Below are positions 31,903 through 40,279 of a stretch of 64,000 nucleotides of DNA, piece after piece. Source of the DNA: Lentibacter algarum (GTDB lineage: Bacteria; Pseudomonadota; Alphaproteobacteria; Rhodobacterales; Rhodobacteraceae); the NCBI RefSeq assembly GCF_018860975.1, contig NZ_JAHKQI010000003.1, forward strand, positions 240,523-304,522. Direction: 5' to 3'. The translations under genes were made by a program, and so were the position numbers. The notes below the pieces were generated by a model. That model did no database searches and had not been told where the DNA came from. It saw only the letters and a program-made list of their open reading frames with translations. Position 1 is the stretch's first letter, and each line of letters opens with the position of its first letter.

Positions 31903-32607
31903 ATGAGCAGCAAGCCACGTATCGAAGACAACCTGCGCGAAAAAATCATCACGCAGCCTGACGTTATCCTTGACGATCAAGACCTTATGCACGCCCTCAT
32001 CGCCGCCAACGAGCGCTCGATGGGCGGCAATATCGTTGATCTGCGCGGCATCGCCATGGAGCGTCTTGAGGCCCGTCTTGACCGGCTTGAGGACACGCAT
32101 CGCAGTGTCATCGCCGCCGCTTACGAAAACCTGGCAGGCACCAACCAAGTGCACCGCGCTATCTTGCGCATGCTTGATCCGGTTGAATTCGAGGCTTTCC
32201 TGAAAGACCTCGACGGCCCTGTTGCCGACATCCTGCGCGTTGATTGCGTAAAGTTGGTGCTCGAATCCGATCAAGGAAATAGCGACGCCACTGTGCAGCG
32301 CCTAGGAGATGTGCTGACAGTTGTTGAGCCCGGCTTCATCGAGAAATACCTCAATGCCGGCGCCACGCTTGATGCGCGGCAAGTCACCCTGCGCCAACTT
32401 GAAGAAGGGGCGCCAATATACGGCGACGCGGCTGGGTTTATCCGCTCGGAAGCCTGCCTGAAACTCGACTTGGGCGAGGGCCGTCTGCCCGGAATGTTGC
32501 TCATGGGCGGTGAAGACCCGCACCAGTTCACACCGCAACAGGGCACAGACTTGCTGTCATTCTTTGCTGGCGTTTTTGAAAGAGCGATGCGCCGCTGGTT
32601 GTCATGA
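31903..32607 (+). CDS. DUF484 family protein
   Basis: A 234-residue cytoplasmic protein of the DUF484 family, a GAF-like fold often encoded immediately before xerC. Recognisable parts are the N-terminal helical LREKIITQPDVILDDQDLM, the RLEARLDRLEDTHR helix and the C-terminal GDAAGFIRSEACLKLDLG with LLMGGEDPHQFTPQQGTDLLSFFAGVFERA. It starts with GAGG upstream and overlaps xerC by 4 nt. The function is unknown; the coupling to XerC is the main clue. Confidence 0.9.
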   Translation: MSSKPRIEDNLREKIITQPDVILDDQDLMHALIAANERSMGGNIVDLRGIAMERLEARLDRLEDTHRSVIAAAYENLAGTNQVHRAILRMLDPVEFEAFLKDLDGPVADILRVDCVKLVLESDQGNSDATVQRLGDVLTVVEPGFIEKYLNAGATLDARQVTLRQLEEGAPIYGDAAGFIRSEACLKLDLGEGRLPGMLLMGGEDPHQFTPQQGTDLLSFFAGVFERAMRRWLS

Positions 32608-33533
32608 GTGCAGTCTCTCCTGCCCTTCGGGACGCTGTTCAAACCTGGCTTGAGACGCATCGCGCCTTAAAAGGTGCGTCTGACAATACCATCGAGGCTT
32701 ATAGCCGCGATGTGCATGATTTTCTCAACTTCATAGCCCATCACACTGGCGGCGACGCGGGGCTTAATGCCCTGAAAGCGCTGAGAATATCAGACATCCG
32801 CGCGTGGATGGCCAGCCTGAGAAGTGACAACCTCACTTCGCGTTCAATCGCGCGCAAACTCTCCTCGACAAAGAGCTTCTTTCGCTGGCTTGGTGAGCGA
32901 GAAGGTTTTGAAGCCACCGCTATTCTCAATGCCCGAGCACCGAAATTCCAAGCCAAGCTGCCGCGGCCCCTCGCGCCCGATGCGGCCCGCGATGTGCTGC
33001 AAACCGTAGAGTTGCAGTCAGCCACGCCTTGGGTTGGCGCACGCGACACGGCTGTCATCACCCTGCTCTATGGTTGCGGCTTGCGGATTTCGGAAGCGCT
33101 AGGCCTGACGATGGATCAGGCCCCTCTGCCAAACGTGCTGCGCATCACAGGTAAAGGCGGCAAAGAGCGTATTGTGCCCGTGATCGACGCCGCCCGCGAT
33201 GCTGTCACGACCTATCTCAAACTTTGCCCCTTCACTGGAGAAAGCGGCCCGCTGTTTCGCGGTGTGCGCGGCGGTGCTCTGAGCCCGCGCATTGTGCAAA
33301 AAGTCATGCAAAACACTCGCATGCAGCTTGGCCTGCCCGCCTCTGCCACGCCCCACGCCATGCGCCACTCCTTTGCCACGCACCTGCTCACAGCCGGGGG
33401 CGACTTACGCGCCATCCAAGAGCTACTCGGGCATGCGTCGCTCTCCACAACCCAAGCCTACACAGCCGTTGATGCCCAGCACCTTTTGGATGTATACGAA
33501 AAGTCACACCCCAAATCTGCGAGCAATTCCTGA
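32604..33533 (+). CDS. xerC: Tyrosine recombinase XerC
   Basis: Site-specific recombinase that resolves chromosome dimers at dif with XerD, 309 residues. After an N-terminal SAM-like core-binding domain, the catalytic R-K-H-R-H-Y set is complete: YGCGLRISEA (Arg), GKGGKERI (Lys), PHAMRHSFATH (His, Arg), LGHASLSTTQAYTAVD (His, Tyr). It is placed between DUF484 and pcs, with 4-nt and 1-nt overlaps. The chromosomal housekeeping context favours XerC over a mobile-element integrase. Confidence 0.93.
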   Translation: MSAVSPALRDAVQTWLETHRALKGASDNTIEAYSRDVHDFLNFIAHHTGGDAGLNALKALRISDIRAWMASLRSDNLTSRSIARKLSSTKSFFRWLGEREGFEATAILNARAPKFQAKLPRPLAPDAARDVLQTVELQSATPWVGARDTAVITLLYGCGLRISEALGLTMDQAPLPNVLRITGKGGKERIVPVIDAARDAVTTYLKLCPFTGESGPLFRGVRGGALSPRIVQKVMQNTRMQLGLPASATPHAMRHSFATHLLTAGGDLRAIQELLGHASLSTTQAYTAVDAQHLLDVYEKSHPKSASNS

Positions 33534-34228
33534 TGACAGCCCAATCCAAAGCCCTCGGCGTCCATTTGCTAACAGCAACAGGCGCCGTTTTCGCCATGTT
33601 AGCCATGTTAGAAGCGATCCAGAAAGACTGGGCGATGATGTTCGTCTGGCTGATCGTCGCCTTCGCAGTTGACGGCATCGACGGCCCCCTCGCGCGGCAC
33701 TACGACGTGAAGGAAAACGCACCGCAGTTTGACGGTGTGCTGCTTGACCTGATCATCGACTACCTCACTTACGTCTTCATCCCCGCCTATGCGCTCTATG
33801 CGTCAGGGCTGATGGACGGCTGGCCAGGCTGGGTTGCGATCATTGTAATCACCTTTGGTTCCGCCATGTATTTCGCCGATACACGCATGAAAACAAATGA
33901 TAATTCCTTTTCCGGATTCCCCGGATGCTGGAACATGGTCGTGCTTGTGTTGTTCGCTCTTACGCCGCCAAAGCATGTTTGCCTTTTGCTGGTCACGATC
34001 CTCACAGTCACGATGTTCGTGCCTATCAAGTTCATTCACCCGGTCCGCACCGACCGCTGGCGCGCAGTGTCGCTGCCAATGGCACTGGTCTGGACAGTCT
34101 TCGCAGGTTTCGCCGCATGGGAAAACTTCGTCCCTGCCCCGCTGGTCTTTTTCGGGTTGATGATCACCTCGATCTACCTGCTCATCGCCGGTGCCGCCCA
34201 ACAGGTGCTTTACGGGGCTGACGGGTAA
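33533..34228 (+). CDS. pcs: Phosphatidylcholine synthase
   Basis: CDP-alcohol phosphatidyltransferase family membrane enzyme, 231 residues, condensing CDP-diacylglycerol with choline. The CDP-alcohol signature is seen as DGIDGPLARHYDV followed by FDGVLLDLIIDYLTYV, the Pcs arrangement. FADTRMKTNDNSFSGFPGCWN follows, then several hydrophobic helices. Phosphatidylcholine made by Pcs is typical of host-associated and marine alphaproteobacteria. Its start shares the A of the xerC TGA. Confidence 0.93.
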   Translation: MTAQSKALGVHLLTATGAVFAMLAMLEAIQKDWAMMFVWLIVAFAVDGIDGPLARHYDVKENAPQFDGVLLDLIIDYLTYVFIPAYALYASGLMDGWPGWVAIIVITFGSAMYFADTRMKTNDNSFSGFPGCWNMVVLVLFALTPPKHVCLLLVTILTVTMFVPIKFIHPVRTDRWRAVSLPMALVWTVFAGFAAWENFVPAPLVFFGLMITSIYLLIAGAAQQVLYGADG

Positions 34229-34230
34229 CA

Positions 34231-34264
34231 GAAAAAAAGAGCCGCCCCTGATATAGGGCGGCTC
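34231..34264 (-). terminator. Rho-independent terminator, leftward
   Basis: A perfect 9-bp stem (34256-34264 with 34239-34247) closes an 8-nt loop and, on the minus strand, runs into seven Ts (34238-34232). It serves the ycnI-like gene ending 43 nt away. It also sits 3 nt after pcs, where the hairpin without a T-run may help end that transcript. Confidence 0.88.
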
Positions 34265-34306
34265 CAATCTGCTCTGCAACGAAAGCGCGAGCAAAAAGTT
34301 TAAGTC

Positions 34307-34834
34307 CTAGTGGTCGTGGCTATGGCTTGGCTCGGTGATCATGAGACCAGGAGCTGGCTCATCAAGATCGTGCGGATCCTGCCCCTCAGCAGGAATCTCG
34401 ACCCATTTGTGCGCACCATCGGCACACTCTTGCACCACAGGGAAGTAAACAGTTTTGCCCGCCTCCAGCGTGTCCGTCAGCTTGCCGCGAAACGAGAACT
34501 GGTCAAAATGCGCATCGCTTAACGCGCCAGTCCAGATCAGCTCTTTAGGCCCCTCACTCATTGGTGTGCCGTAGTAATCGTAGGTCTTCTCATACGCACC
34601 TTTGATGATCTCGATGCTCCAACCCGCTTTTGGCACAGGCTTCACCGCGATAACCCCCTCAGGTATCTGCAACCGCACTTTCAAGGTGGCTTGGCCCTCG
34701 CATCCGTGGCCTATACCCAGCGTGCCAAGGTAAGTTGAGCCTTGTTTCGCTTCTCTGGTTTCAAAGTTCACATGCGCAAAGGCGGATGATGTCGTCACAG
34801 CCAGCGCTGCAACTGTGGTCAGAATGATCTTCAT
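34307..34834 (-). CDS. YcnI-like (DUF1775) copper-associated periplasmic protein
   Basis: A 175-residue exported protein. The signal peptide ends S-A-F-A so that the mature protein begins HVNFE. The N-terminal His and nearby Glu/Trp positions of the YcnI fold bind copper in Bacillus YcnI. The domain continues with FPVVQECADG and WVEIPAEGQ. The C-terminus is His-rich (SHSHDH), adding metal ligands. The upstream DUF2946-like gene fits a copper-handling pair, but the usual PCuAC or CopC partners are not seen nearby. Confidence 0.85.
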   Translation of the reverse strand: MKIILTTVAALAVTTSSAFAHVNFETREAKQGSTYLGTLGIGHGCEGQATLKVRLQIPEGVIAVKPVPKAGWSIEIIKGAYEKTYDYYGTPMSEGPKELIWTGALSDAHFDQFSFRGKLTDTLEAGKTVYFPVVQECADGAHKWVEIPAEGQDPHDLDEPAPGLMITEPSHSHDH

Positions 34835-34947
34835 GGTAAGTCTCCAATAGACTAAGATTGTTTGTTCAGAATTCGGTGAAATGGCAGCACAAGGCCTGCT
34901 TTGAGCGCTGGCGCCCCAAGCTCAGGCTTCCTTACTGCCGAAAGATC

Positions 34948-35349
34948 TTAGATCGTTATTGGAGGCGCGCGCGGCTGCTGCGGCGATTTGAGAGCAACTA
35001 AAGCTGCGCGTTGGTCACTGTGTTCCAGGCGAAACACCGAAAACTCGACAGGGCTTGAAACCGCAGTAATCCACGCCTGCACCATCACCAGCGAAAGCAC
35101 TACAGTGGCACAGCCGTTTTGGTCTTCGGGTTGGTGTTTGACAGGCTGGCTATCAATCACATCCCCTTCATCGGTCATCCATACTTCTGTTGGGCCATCG
35201 CTGGTGCACAGCACGAGCTTCATGCCATCAGTGGTAGCAATGCGCATAAAGCCAACCGGAATGGCTCCAGCCATGATAAGAGCGAGAAGCAGAACGCACT
35301 TTAGCAATCTCACAGGAGCGTTCTGTTTTAGCGTTTCCAAAAGCTGCAT
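34948..35349 (-). CDS. DUF2946-like exported/membrane protein
   Basis: A 133-residue protein with a basic start, one membrane or signal helix (LLKCVLLLALIMAGAIPVGFM) and the segment GMKLVLCTSDGP that recalls DUF2946 (small membrane proteins often beside copper genes). A second hydrophobic stretch (CATVVLSLVMVQAWITAV) follows a Gln/His-rich loop. The start at 35349, with AGGGGAG just upstream, is preferred to the frame start at 35394. It lies 113 nt upstream of the YcnI-like gene on the same strand. Confidence 0.7.
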   Translation of the reverse strand: MQLLETLKQNAPVRLLKCVLLLALIMAGAIPVGFMRIATTDGMKLVLCTSDGPTEVWMTDEGDVIDSQPVKHQPEDQNGCATVVLSLVMVQAWITAVSSPVEFSVFRLEHSDQRAALVALKSPQQPRAPPITI

Positions 35350-35421
35350 ACTCCCCTCTCCCCAGCCGGAAAGAAGCAAATCCGATGTTTTCATTCAATG
35401 GTCAAATTGACGCAGACGGCC

Positions 35422-35877
35422 TTAAATCAACAGCCCGCCAGCGCCTTCGTGTTTGAGCAGCCAGACTTTGGTTTCAACGCCGCCTGTGCCGGAAAAGCCG
35501 CCAAGCCCTTGCGCACCGAGCACTCTGTGACAAGGGATAATCAAAGGGATCGGGTTGCCGCCGCAGGCCTGCCCTACGGCCTGCGCAGGCACGCCAAGCT
35601 TCTTGGAAATGTCGCCGTAAGTCAGCGTCTCGCCTAACGGGATCGCTGACATCACATCGCAGACAGCCCGTTGGAAATCAGAGCCACGCACATGCAAGGG
35701 CAGGTCAAACTCCGTCAGCTCGCCAGCGTAGTAAGCCGCGATCTGCTGCGCGGCTTCCTCAAGCAAGTCGCTCGTATCAACGCCGCCCTCACGCCACTCC
35801 GCCCGCACAATCGCGCCGTCCTCTTCGCGTATAGCAAAGCGCCCTGTTGGCGTGTCGAGTGTCATCTCAAGCGTCAT
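35422..35877 (-). CDS. ogt: Methylated-DNA--protein-cysteine methyltransferase
   Basis: Suicide repair protein that removes O6-alkyl groups from guanine, 151 residues. The active site IIPCHRVLGAQG and the DNA-binding SDFQRAVCDVMSAIPLGETLTYGDISKKLG are intact. The start at 35877 (MTLEMTLDTPTGRF) overlaps the upstream EamA gene by 4 nt; a longer frame from 36039 would run far into that gene and is rejected. Confidence 0.95.
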   Translation of the reverse strand: MTLEMTLDTPTGRFAIREEDGAIVRAEWREGGVDTSDLLEEAAQQIAAYYAGELTEFDLPLHVRGSDFQRAVCDVMSAIPLGETLTYGDISKKLGVPAQAVGQACGGNPIPLIIPCHRVLGAQGLGGFSGTGGVETKVWLLKHEGAGGLLI

Positions 35878-36710
35878 AGCCGTGTGAGTATCACACCGCC
35901 GACAATCAAAACAGCCGCCAGTGCCTTGGAGCGGTCCATCCGGTCGCCGAAAACCAGCCAGCCAAGCAGCACTGCAAACAAGATCGAGGTTTCGCGCAAC
36001 GCTGTGACCAGCGCAATCGGCGCGACTGTCATCGCCCAAACCGCGATCGCATAAGCGCCGTAACTCGCCGCAGCCGCCACAGCGCCTAACGCCCAGTCGC
36101 GCTTGCTCGCCGCCACACCCGCCTTGCCCCGCAACGCGAAAATCAGCGGCGAAAATAGCAGTGCATCAAGCGTAAACAGCCAGCCGACATACATTGCCGC
36201 ATTGCCCGCTTCGCGTGCGCCAAGCCCGTCAACCAGCGAGTATCCCGCCGTCATGCAAGCCGAGCCAAGCGCAAACGGCACCAGCTTGCGGCTTTCACCA
36301 CTGGCAAAGGCTCCGCGCGCCATGAGAGCAATACCAAGGCCAAGCAGCGCAATCGCCGCATATTCGACCGGCTTGATCACATCAACCAGCAACAGCGCCG
36401 AGATAAGCGTCACCATCATCGGCGCGGCACCGCGGGCAATCGGGTAAACGCGGCTCAAGTCGCCTTGCTCATAGGCAAAGGCAAGGAACAGCTTATACCC
36501 CGCATGAAACACACCAGAGGCCGCCAGCCATAGCCAGACATGCGTCTCGGGCCACGGGTGCATCATCGCAATGCAAAACCCCGCGCAGCCTTGCACAAGC
36601 GTCAGGATAAACATCGACGCAACCTTGGAAGCGCCAGTCTTGATCAGCGCATTCCAACTCGCATGCAAAAGCGCGGCGCCAAGGACGGCCAGAAAGACCG
36701 TAAAGCTCAT
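35874..36710 (-). CDS. EamA/DMT-superfamily transporter
   Basis: A 278-residue inner-membrane protein of about ten helices with two EamA repeats, beginning MSFTVFLAVLGAALLHASWN. The HASWNALIK start and the LSRVYPIARGAAPMMV segment are common in drug/metabolite exporters. The start at 36710 is used because the 48 residues before it overlap the end of ileS. It lies 25 nt after ileS and is coupled to ogt. The substrate is unknown. Confidence 0.85.
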   Translation of the reverse strand: MSFTVFLAVLGAALLHASWNALIKTGASKVASMFILTLVQGCAGFCIAMMHPWPETHVWLWLAASGVFHAGYKLFLAFAYEQGDLSRVYPIARGAAPMMVTLISALLLVDVIKPVEYAAIALLGLGIALMARGAFASGESRKLVPFALGSACMTAGYSLVDGLGAREAGNAAMYVGWLFTLDALLFSPLIFALRGKAGVAASKRDWALGAVAAAASYGAYAIAVWAMTVAPIALVTALRETSILFAVLLGWLVFGDRMDRSKALAAVLIVGGVILTRL

Positions 36711-36735
36711 ACCGAGCCGCCCCTGGCGCTGGCGA

Positions 36736-39648
36736 TCACCCCAACGCCTCGTTACAACGTGCACATGTTCCCGCGTGCTTATGCGTCCCAACGTCAGGCA
36801 GGATTTTCCAGCAGCGCATGCACTTCTCGCCCACGGCCATCTCGAACTCGACACCGACGTTCTCGACTTCCGGCATGCGGAAAGCCTGATCAGAGATCGG
36901 GTTGTCTGTCAGCACAAGCCCCGAGGTGATGCAGATGTCCTCAAACGGCACCGTCTTGAGCGCCTCAAGCATCTCCGCATCGCGCACATAAACAATCGGC
37001 GCCGCCTCCAGACTCGCCCCGATCACCTTGTCAGCGCGCTGCACCTCAAGTGCTGCGTTCACAACACGACGCGCACGGCGCACATGTGCCCACTTCGCCG
37101 CTAGCGGCTCATCAAGCCAGTCGGCAGGCGTGTCAGGCATGTCTTGCAAGTGCACCGAGTTGTCCTCACCCGGGTAGCGCGAGAGCCAGACATCTTCCAT
37201 CGTGAAGACAAGCACGGGCGCGAGCCACGTTGTGATGCGCTCAAACAACAAGTCCATCACCGTGCGGGCCGAACGGGCGCGCAGGCTGTCGCCGTCGCAA
37301 TACAATGCATCTTTGCGGATATCGAAGTAAAACGCCGAAAGCTCGACAGTGCAGAAGTTGAACACAGCCGAGAAGACGCTCTGAAAGTCAAACGCGCGGT
37401 AGCCCTTGCGCACTTGGTGATCAAGCTCTGCCAGCCGGTGCAGCACATAACGCTCAAGCTCGGGCATATCAGCAGGCTCAACCCGCTCCTCTTCCTTGAA
37501 GTGCGACAGCGCCCCAAGCATATAGCGCATGGTGTTGCGCAAACGGCGGTAGCTGTCAGCCACACCTTTCAAAATTTCCGGCCCAATGCGTTGATCAGCG
37601 GTATAGTCCGTCTGCGCCACCCAAAGCCGCAGAATGTCAGCGCCGTATTGCTTCACAACCGTCTCGGGAACGATGGTGTTACCGATAGATTTGGACATCT
37701 TCATGCCCTTCTCATCAAGCGTAAAGCCGTGCGTAACCACGTTTCTGTAAGGCGCGCGGCCCAAAGTTCCGCAGGCCTGCAAAAGCGACGAATGGAACCA
37801 ACCGCGGTGCTGGTCGGTGCCTTCCATGTAGACATCGGCAATGCCGTCTGGCGCGCCATCTTCACGGTCGCGTAGAACAAAAGCGTGGGTTGAGCCAGAG
37901 TCAAACCACACATCCAGAACGTCAAACACCTGCTCCCATTCGTCGGCTTTGTAATCGTCGCCCAAGAAGCGCTCTTTGGCACCCTTAGCATACCAGCAGT
38001 CAGCGCCTTCCTCTTCAAAGGCCGCCGCAATACGGGCGTTCACCGCGTCATCGCGCAGCAAGAAACCCTCGTCTGTCGGCAACACGCCCTTGCGGGTAAA
38101 GCAGGTCAGCGGCACGCCCCAAGCGCGTTGTCGCGACAGCACCCAGTCGGGCCGCGCTTCGATCATGCTGTAAAGGCGGTTGCGCCCGGTCTGCGGCGTC
38201 CACTTCACCAGCTTGTCGATAGAGTTGAGCGCGCGTTCGCGGATGCTCTCGCCCATCTCGTCCTGCCCGTCGCCAACCTTGCGATCAACACTCGCAAACC
38301 ACTGCGGCGTGTTGCGGTAGATGATCGGAGCCTTAGAGCGCCACGAATGCGGATAGCTGTGCTTGATACGCCCACGCGCAAGCAGCCCGCCAACCTCAAC
38401 CAGCTTGGCCATGATCGCCGCGTTCGCATCACCTTCCCAGTCGCCCTTCTTGGCCTTGGCGCGCAGGATACGTTTGCCGCCAAAGAACGGCAGATCAGCG
38501 CGGAAGGTGCCGTCATCCATGACGTTATAGGTGAGCACTTGCTCCAGCATGCCCAAGTCGCGGTAGAGTTCGAACTCTTCCATCCCGTGGCTCGGCGCAC
38601 AGTGCACAAAGCCCGTGCCCTCGGTGTCCGTGACAAAGTCGGCAGCGCGGAAATCGCGGATATCATCCCACTCGCCATTGCCGCCCTCAGCACCGTGCAG
38701 CGGGTGCTTGAGGCTGATGCCGGCAAGCTCGTCAGCGGTTACATCACGCACACGGCTCCACTGATCCTCTTCCAAGCGCGCCTTTGCGAACACGTCAGCG
38801 GCCAAGTTGTCGGCCAGCAAATACCTGTCGCCCACATCGGCCCAGCACTCGTCTGGTGTCGCAGTGACTTCATACAAGCCGTAGGCAATGCTCTCGCCAT
38901 AAACCACGGCTTTGTTTGACGGCAACGTCCAAGGTGTTGTTGTCCAGATCACAACCTTTGCACCGGACAGATCACCCTCAGCGACTTCAAACTTCACCCA
39001 GACGGTGTGGCTCTCCTTGTCGTGATACTCAACCTCGGCCTCAGCCAAAGCGGTCTCCTCGACAGGCGACCACATCACAGGCTTGCTGCCCTGATACAAA
39101 GTGCCGTTCATCAGGAACTTCATGAACTCTTCGGCGATCACCCGCTCGGCATGAAAATTCATTGTCAGGTAGGGGTCTTCCCAGTTGCCCGTGATGCCCA
39201 GCCGCTTGAACTCGTCGCGCTGCACGTCAACCCAGCCCTCGGCAAACTTGCGGCATTCCTGACGGAAATCAACGATATCAACATCGTCCTTGTCGCGGCC
39301 CTTCTCGCGGTATTGCTCCTCGATCTTCCACTCGATCGGCAGCCCGTGACAGTCCCAACCCGGCACATAGCGCGCATCATAGCCCATCATCTGGTGCGAG
39401 CGCACAATCATGTCCTTGATCGTCTTGTTCAGCGCGTGACCAATGTGCAAATGCCCGTTCGCATAGGGCGGCCCGTCATGCAGGATAAACGGCTCGCGAC
39501 CCTCCTGCTTGCGCAGGCTGTGGTAGATATCAAGCTTCGCCCAGCGCTCAAGCCACTCTGGCTCGCGTTTGGGCAGCCCCGCCCGCATAGGGAAGTCTGT
39601 GACTGGCAGGTTCAACGTGTCTTTGTATTCAGGCGTATCGGCGCACAT
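36736..39648 (-). CDS. ileS: Isoleucyl-tRNA synthetase
   Basis: Class I aminoacyl-tRNA synthetase charging tRNA-Ile, 970 residues. It has the catalytic PPYANGHLHIGHALNK (HIGH motif), the editing domain (WTTTPWTLPSN, later HCAPSHG), KMSKSIGNT and a C-terminal zinc ribbon (CMRCWKILPDVGTH, CARCNEALG). Bacterial type, complete. It is divergent from the truncated haemoglobin gene. Confidence 0.98.
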   Translation of the reverse strand: MCADTPEYKDTLNLPVTDFPMRAGLPKREPEWLERWAKLDIYHSLRKQEGREPFILHDGPPYANGHLHIGHALNKTIKDMIVRSHQMMGYDARYVPGWDCHGLPIEWKIEEQYREKGRDKDDVDIVDFRQECRKFAEGWVDVQRDEFKRLGITGNWEDPYLTMNFHAERVIAEEFMKFLMNGTLYQGSKPVMWSPVEETALAEAEVEYHDKESHTVWVKFEVAEGDLSGAKVVIWTTTPWTLPSNKAVVYGESIAYGLYEVTATPDECWADVGDRYLLADNLAADVFAKARLEEDQWSRVRDVTADELAGISLKHPLHGAEGGNGEWDDIRDFRAADFVTDTEGTGFVHCAPSHGMEEFELYRDLGMLEQVLTYNVMDDGTFRADLPFFGGKRILRAKAKKGDWEGDANAAIMAKLVEVGGLLARGRIKHSYPHSWRSKAPIIYRNTPQWFASVDRKVGDGQDEMGESIRERALNSIDKLVKWTPQTGRNRLYSMIEARPDWVLSRQRAWGVPLTCFTRKGVLPTDEGFLLRDDAVNARIAAAFEEEGADCWYAKGAKERFLGDDYKADEWEQVFDVLDVWFDSGSTHAFVLRDREDGAPDGIADVYMEGTDQHRGWFHSSLLQACGTLGRAPYRNVVTHGFTLDEKGMKMSKSIGNTIVPETVVKQYGADILRLWVAQTDYTADQRIGPEILKGVADSYRRLRNTMRYMLGALSHFKEEERVEPADMPELERYVLHRLAELDHQVRKGYRAFDFQSVFSAVFNFCTVELSAFYFDIRKDALYCDGDSLRARSARTVMDLLFERITTWLAPVLVFTMEDVWLSRYPGEDNSVHLQDMPDTPADWLDEPLAAKWAHVRRARRVVNAALEVQRADKVIGASLEAAPIVYVRDAEMLEALKTVPFEDICITSGLVLTDNPISDQAFRMPEVENVGVEFEMAVGEKCMRCWKILPDVGTHKHAGTCARCNEALG

Positions 39649-39746
39649 GTGAGGCGTCCTTCGGATCAGGTTCTAGAATGTGGTGAAGCGGTGCAGCGCA
39701 GGTTCGCATGCGCTTTTTCCCGGCAGCTCGTCTGTTCAGAGTGCCG

Positions 39747-39802
39747 GGCATATAATTCGAATAATGATCGCGAATATGCGTGTCATATGGGCGTTATATG
39801 CC
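39747..39802. promoter_or_regulatory. Nested palindromes in the ileS/haemoglobin divergent region
   Basis: A 9-bp inverted repeat, GGCATATAA (39747-39755) with TTATATGCC (39794-39802), encloses ATTCGAAT (39755-39762, a perfect palindrome) and ATATG-N5-CATAT (39774-39788). The region is AT-richer than its surroundings and lies 73 bp before the haemoglobin start. Regulator binding is inferred. Confidence 0.35.
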
Positions 39803-39874
39803 TCTCGCGCGCCGCCGTCCATAGCGACAATCTGACTATTGTTAAGGGCGCTCATAAGGCGCAATGTGCGGATT

Positions 39875-40279
39875 ATGACAAACATTCCACCCCGCTTTGA
39901 CATCACCTCCGAGCAGATCGACGCGGTGATGACGCAGTTTTACATGCGCATCCGCAAGCACCCTGTGCTCGGCCCGATCTTCATGGCTCGCATTGGCGAC
40001 TGGCCGCGTCATGAGGCCAAGATCGGTAGCTTCTGGAAGAAAGCGATCTTGCACGAACAAGGCTATGACGGAAACCCGATGATGGTTCACATGGGAGTCT
40101 CCGAGATGCACGCCGAGCATTTTGACCACTGGCTCGCCCTGTTTGACGAGGTGCTCAACCGCGAGTTGCCCGAAGCGGCGGCGGCGAGCTTTTCGGCCCT
40201 CGCACACCGTATCGGGCGCGGCTTGCGCCTTGGGATCGCAGACCGCGACAGGCCCGCTGGTGCTGTCCCTCTATTCTGA
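39875..40279 (+). CDS. Group III truncated haemoglobin
   Basis: A 134-residue haem protein. It shows the group III pattern: TSEQIDAVMTQFYMRIRKHPVLGPIF, then the FWKKAILHEQGYDGNPMMVHMG segment and the proximal-His region AEHFDHWLALFDEVL. Group III globins bind O2 or NO; in Campylobacter the homologue modulates oxygen delivery under nitrosative stress. The start at 39875 follows family length. Its stop overlaps that of the convergent DUF2339 gene by 9 nt. Confidence 0.9.
   Translation: MTNIPPRFDITSEQIDAVMTQFYMRIRKHPVLGPIFMARIGDWPRHEAKIGSFWKKAILHEQGYDGNPMMVHMGVSEMHAEHFDHWLALFDEVLNRELPEAAAASFSALAHRIGRGLRLGIADRDRPAGAVPLF

Noticed and set aside
32604..33533. Tyrosine recombinase read as a mobile-element integrase
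   Set aside because: It is embedded between DUF484 and pcs with overlaps and has XerC features; no flanking attachment sites or mobile genes.
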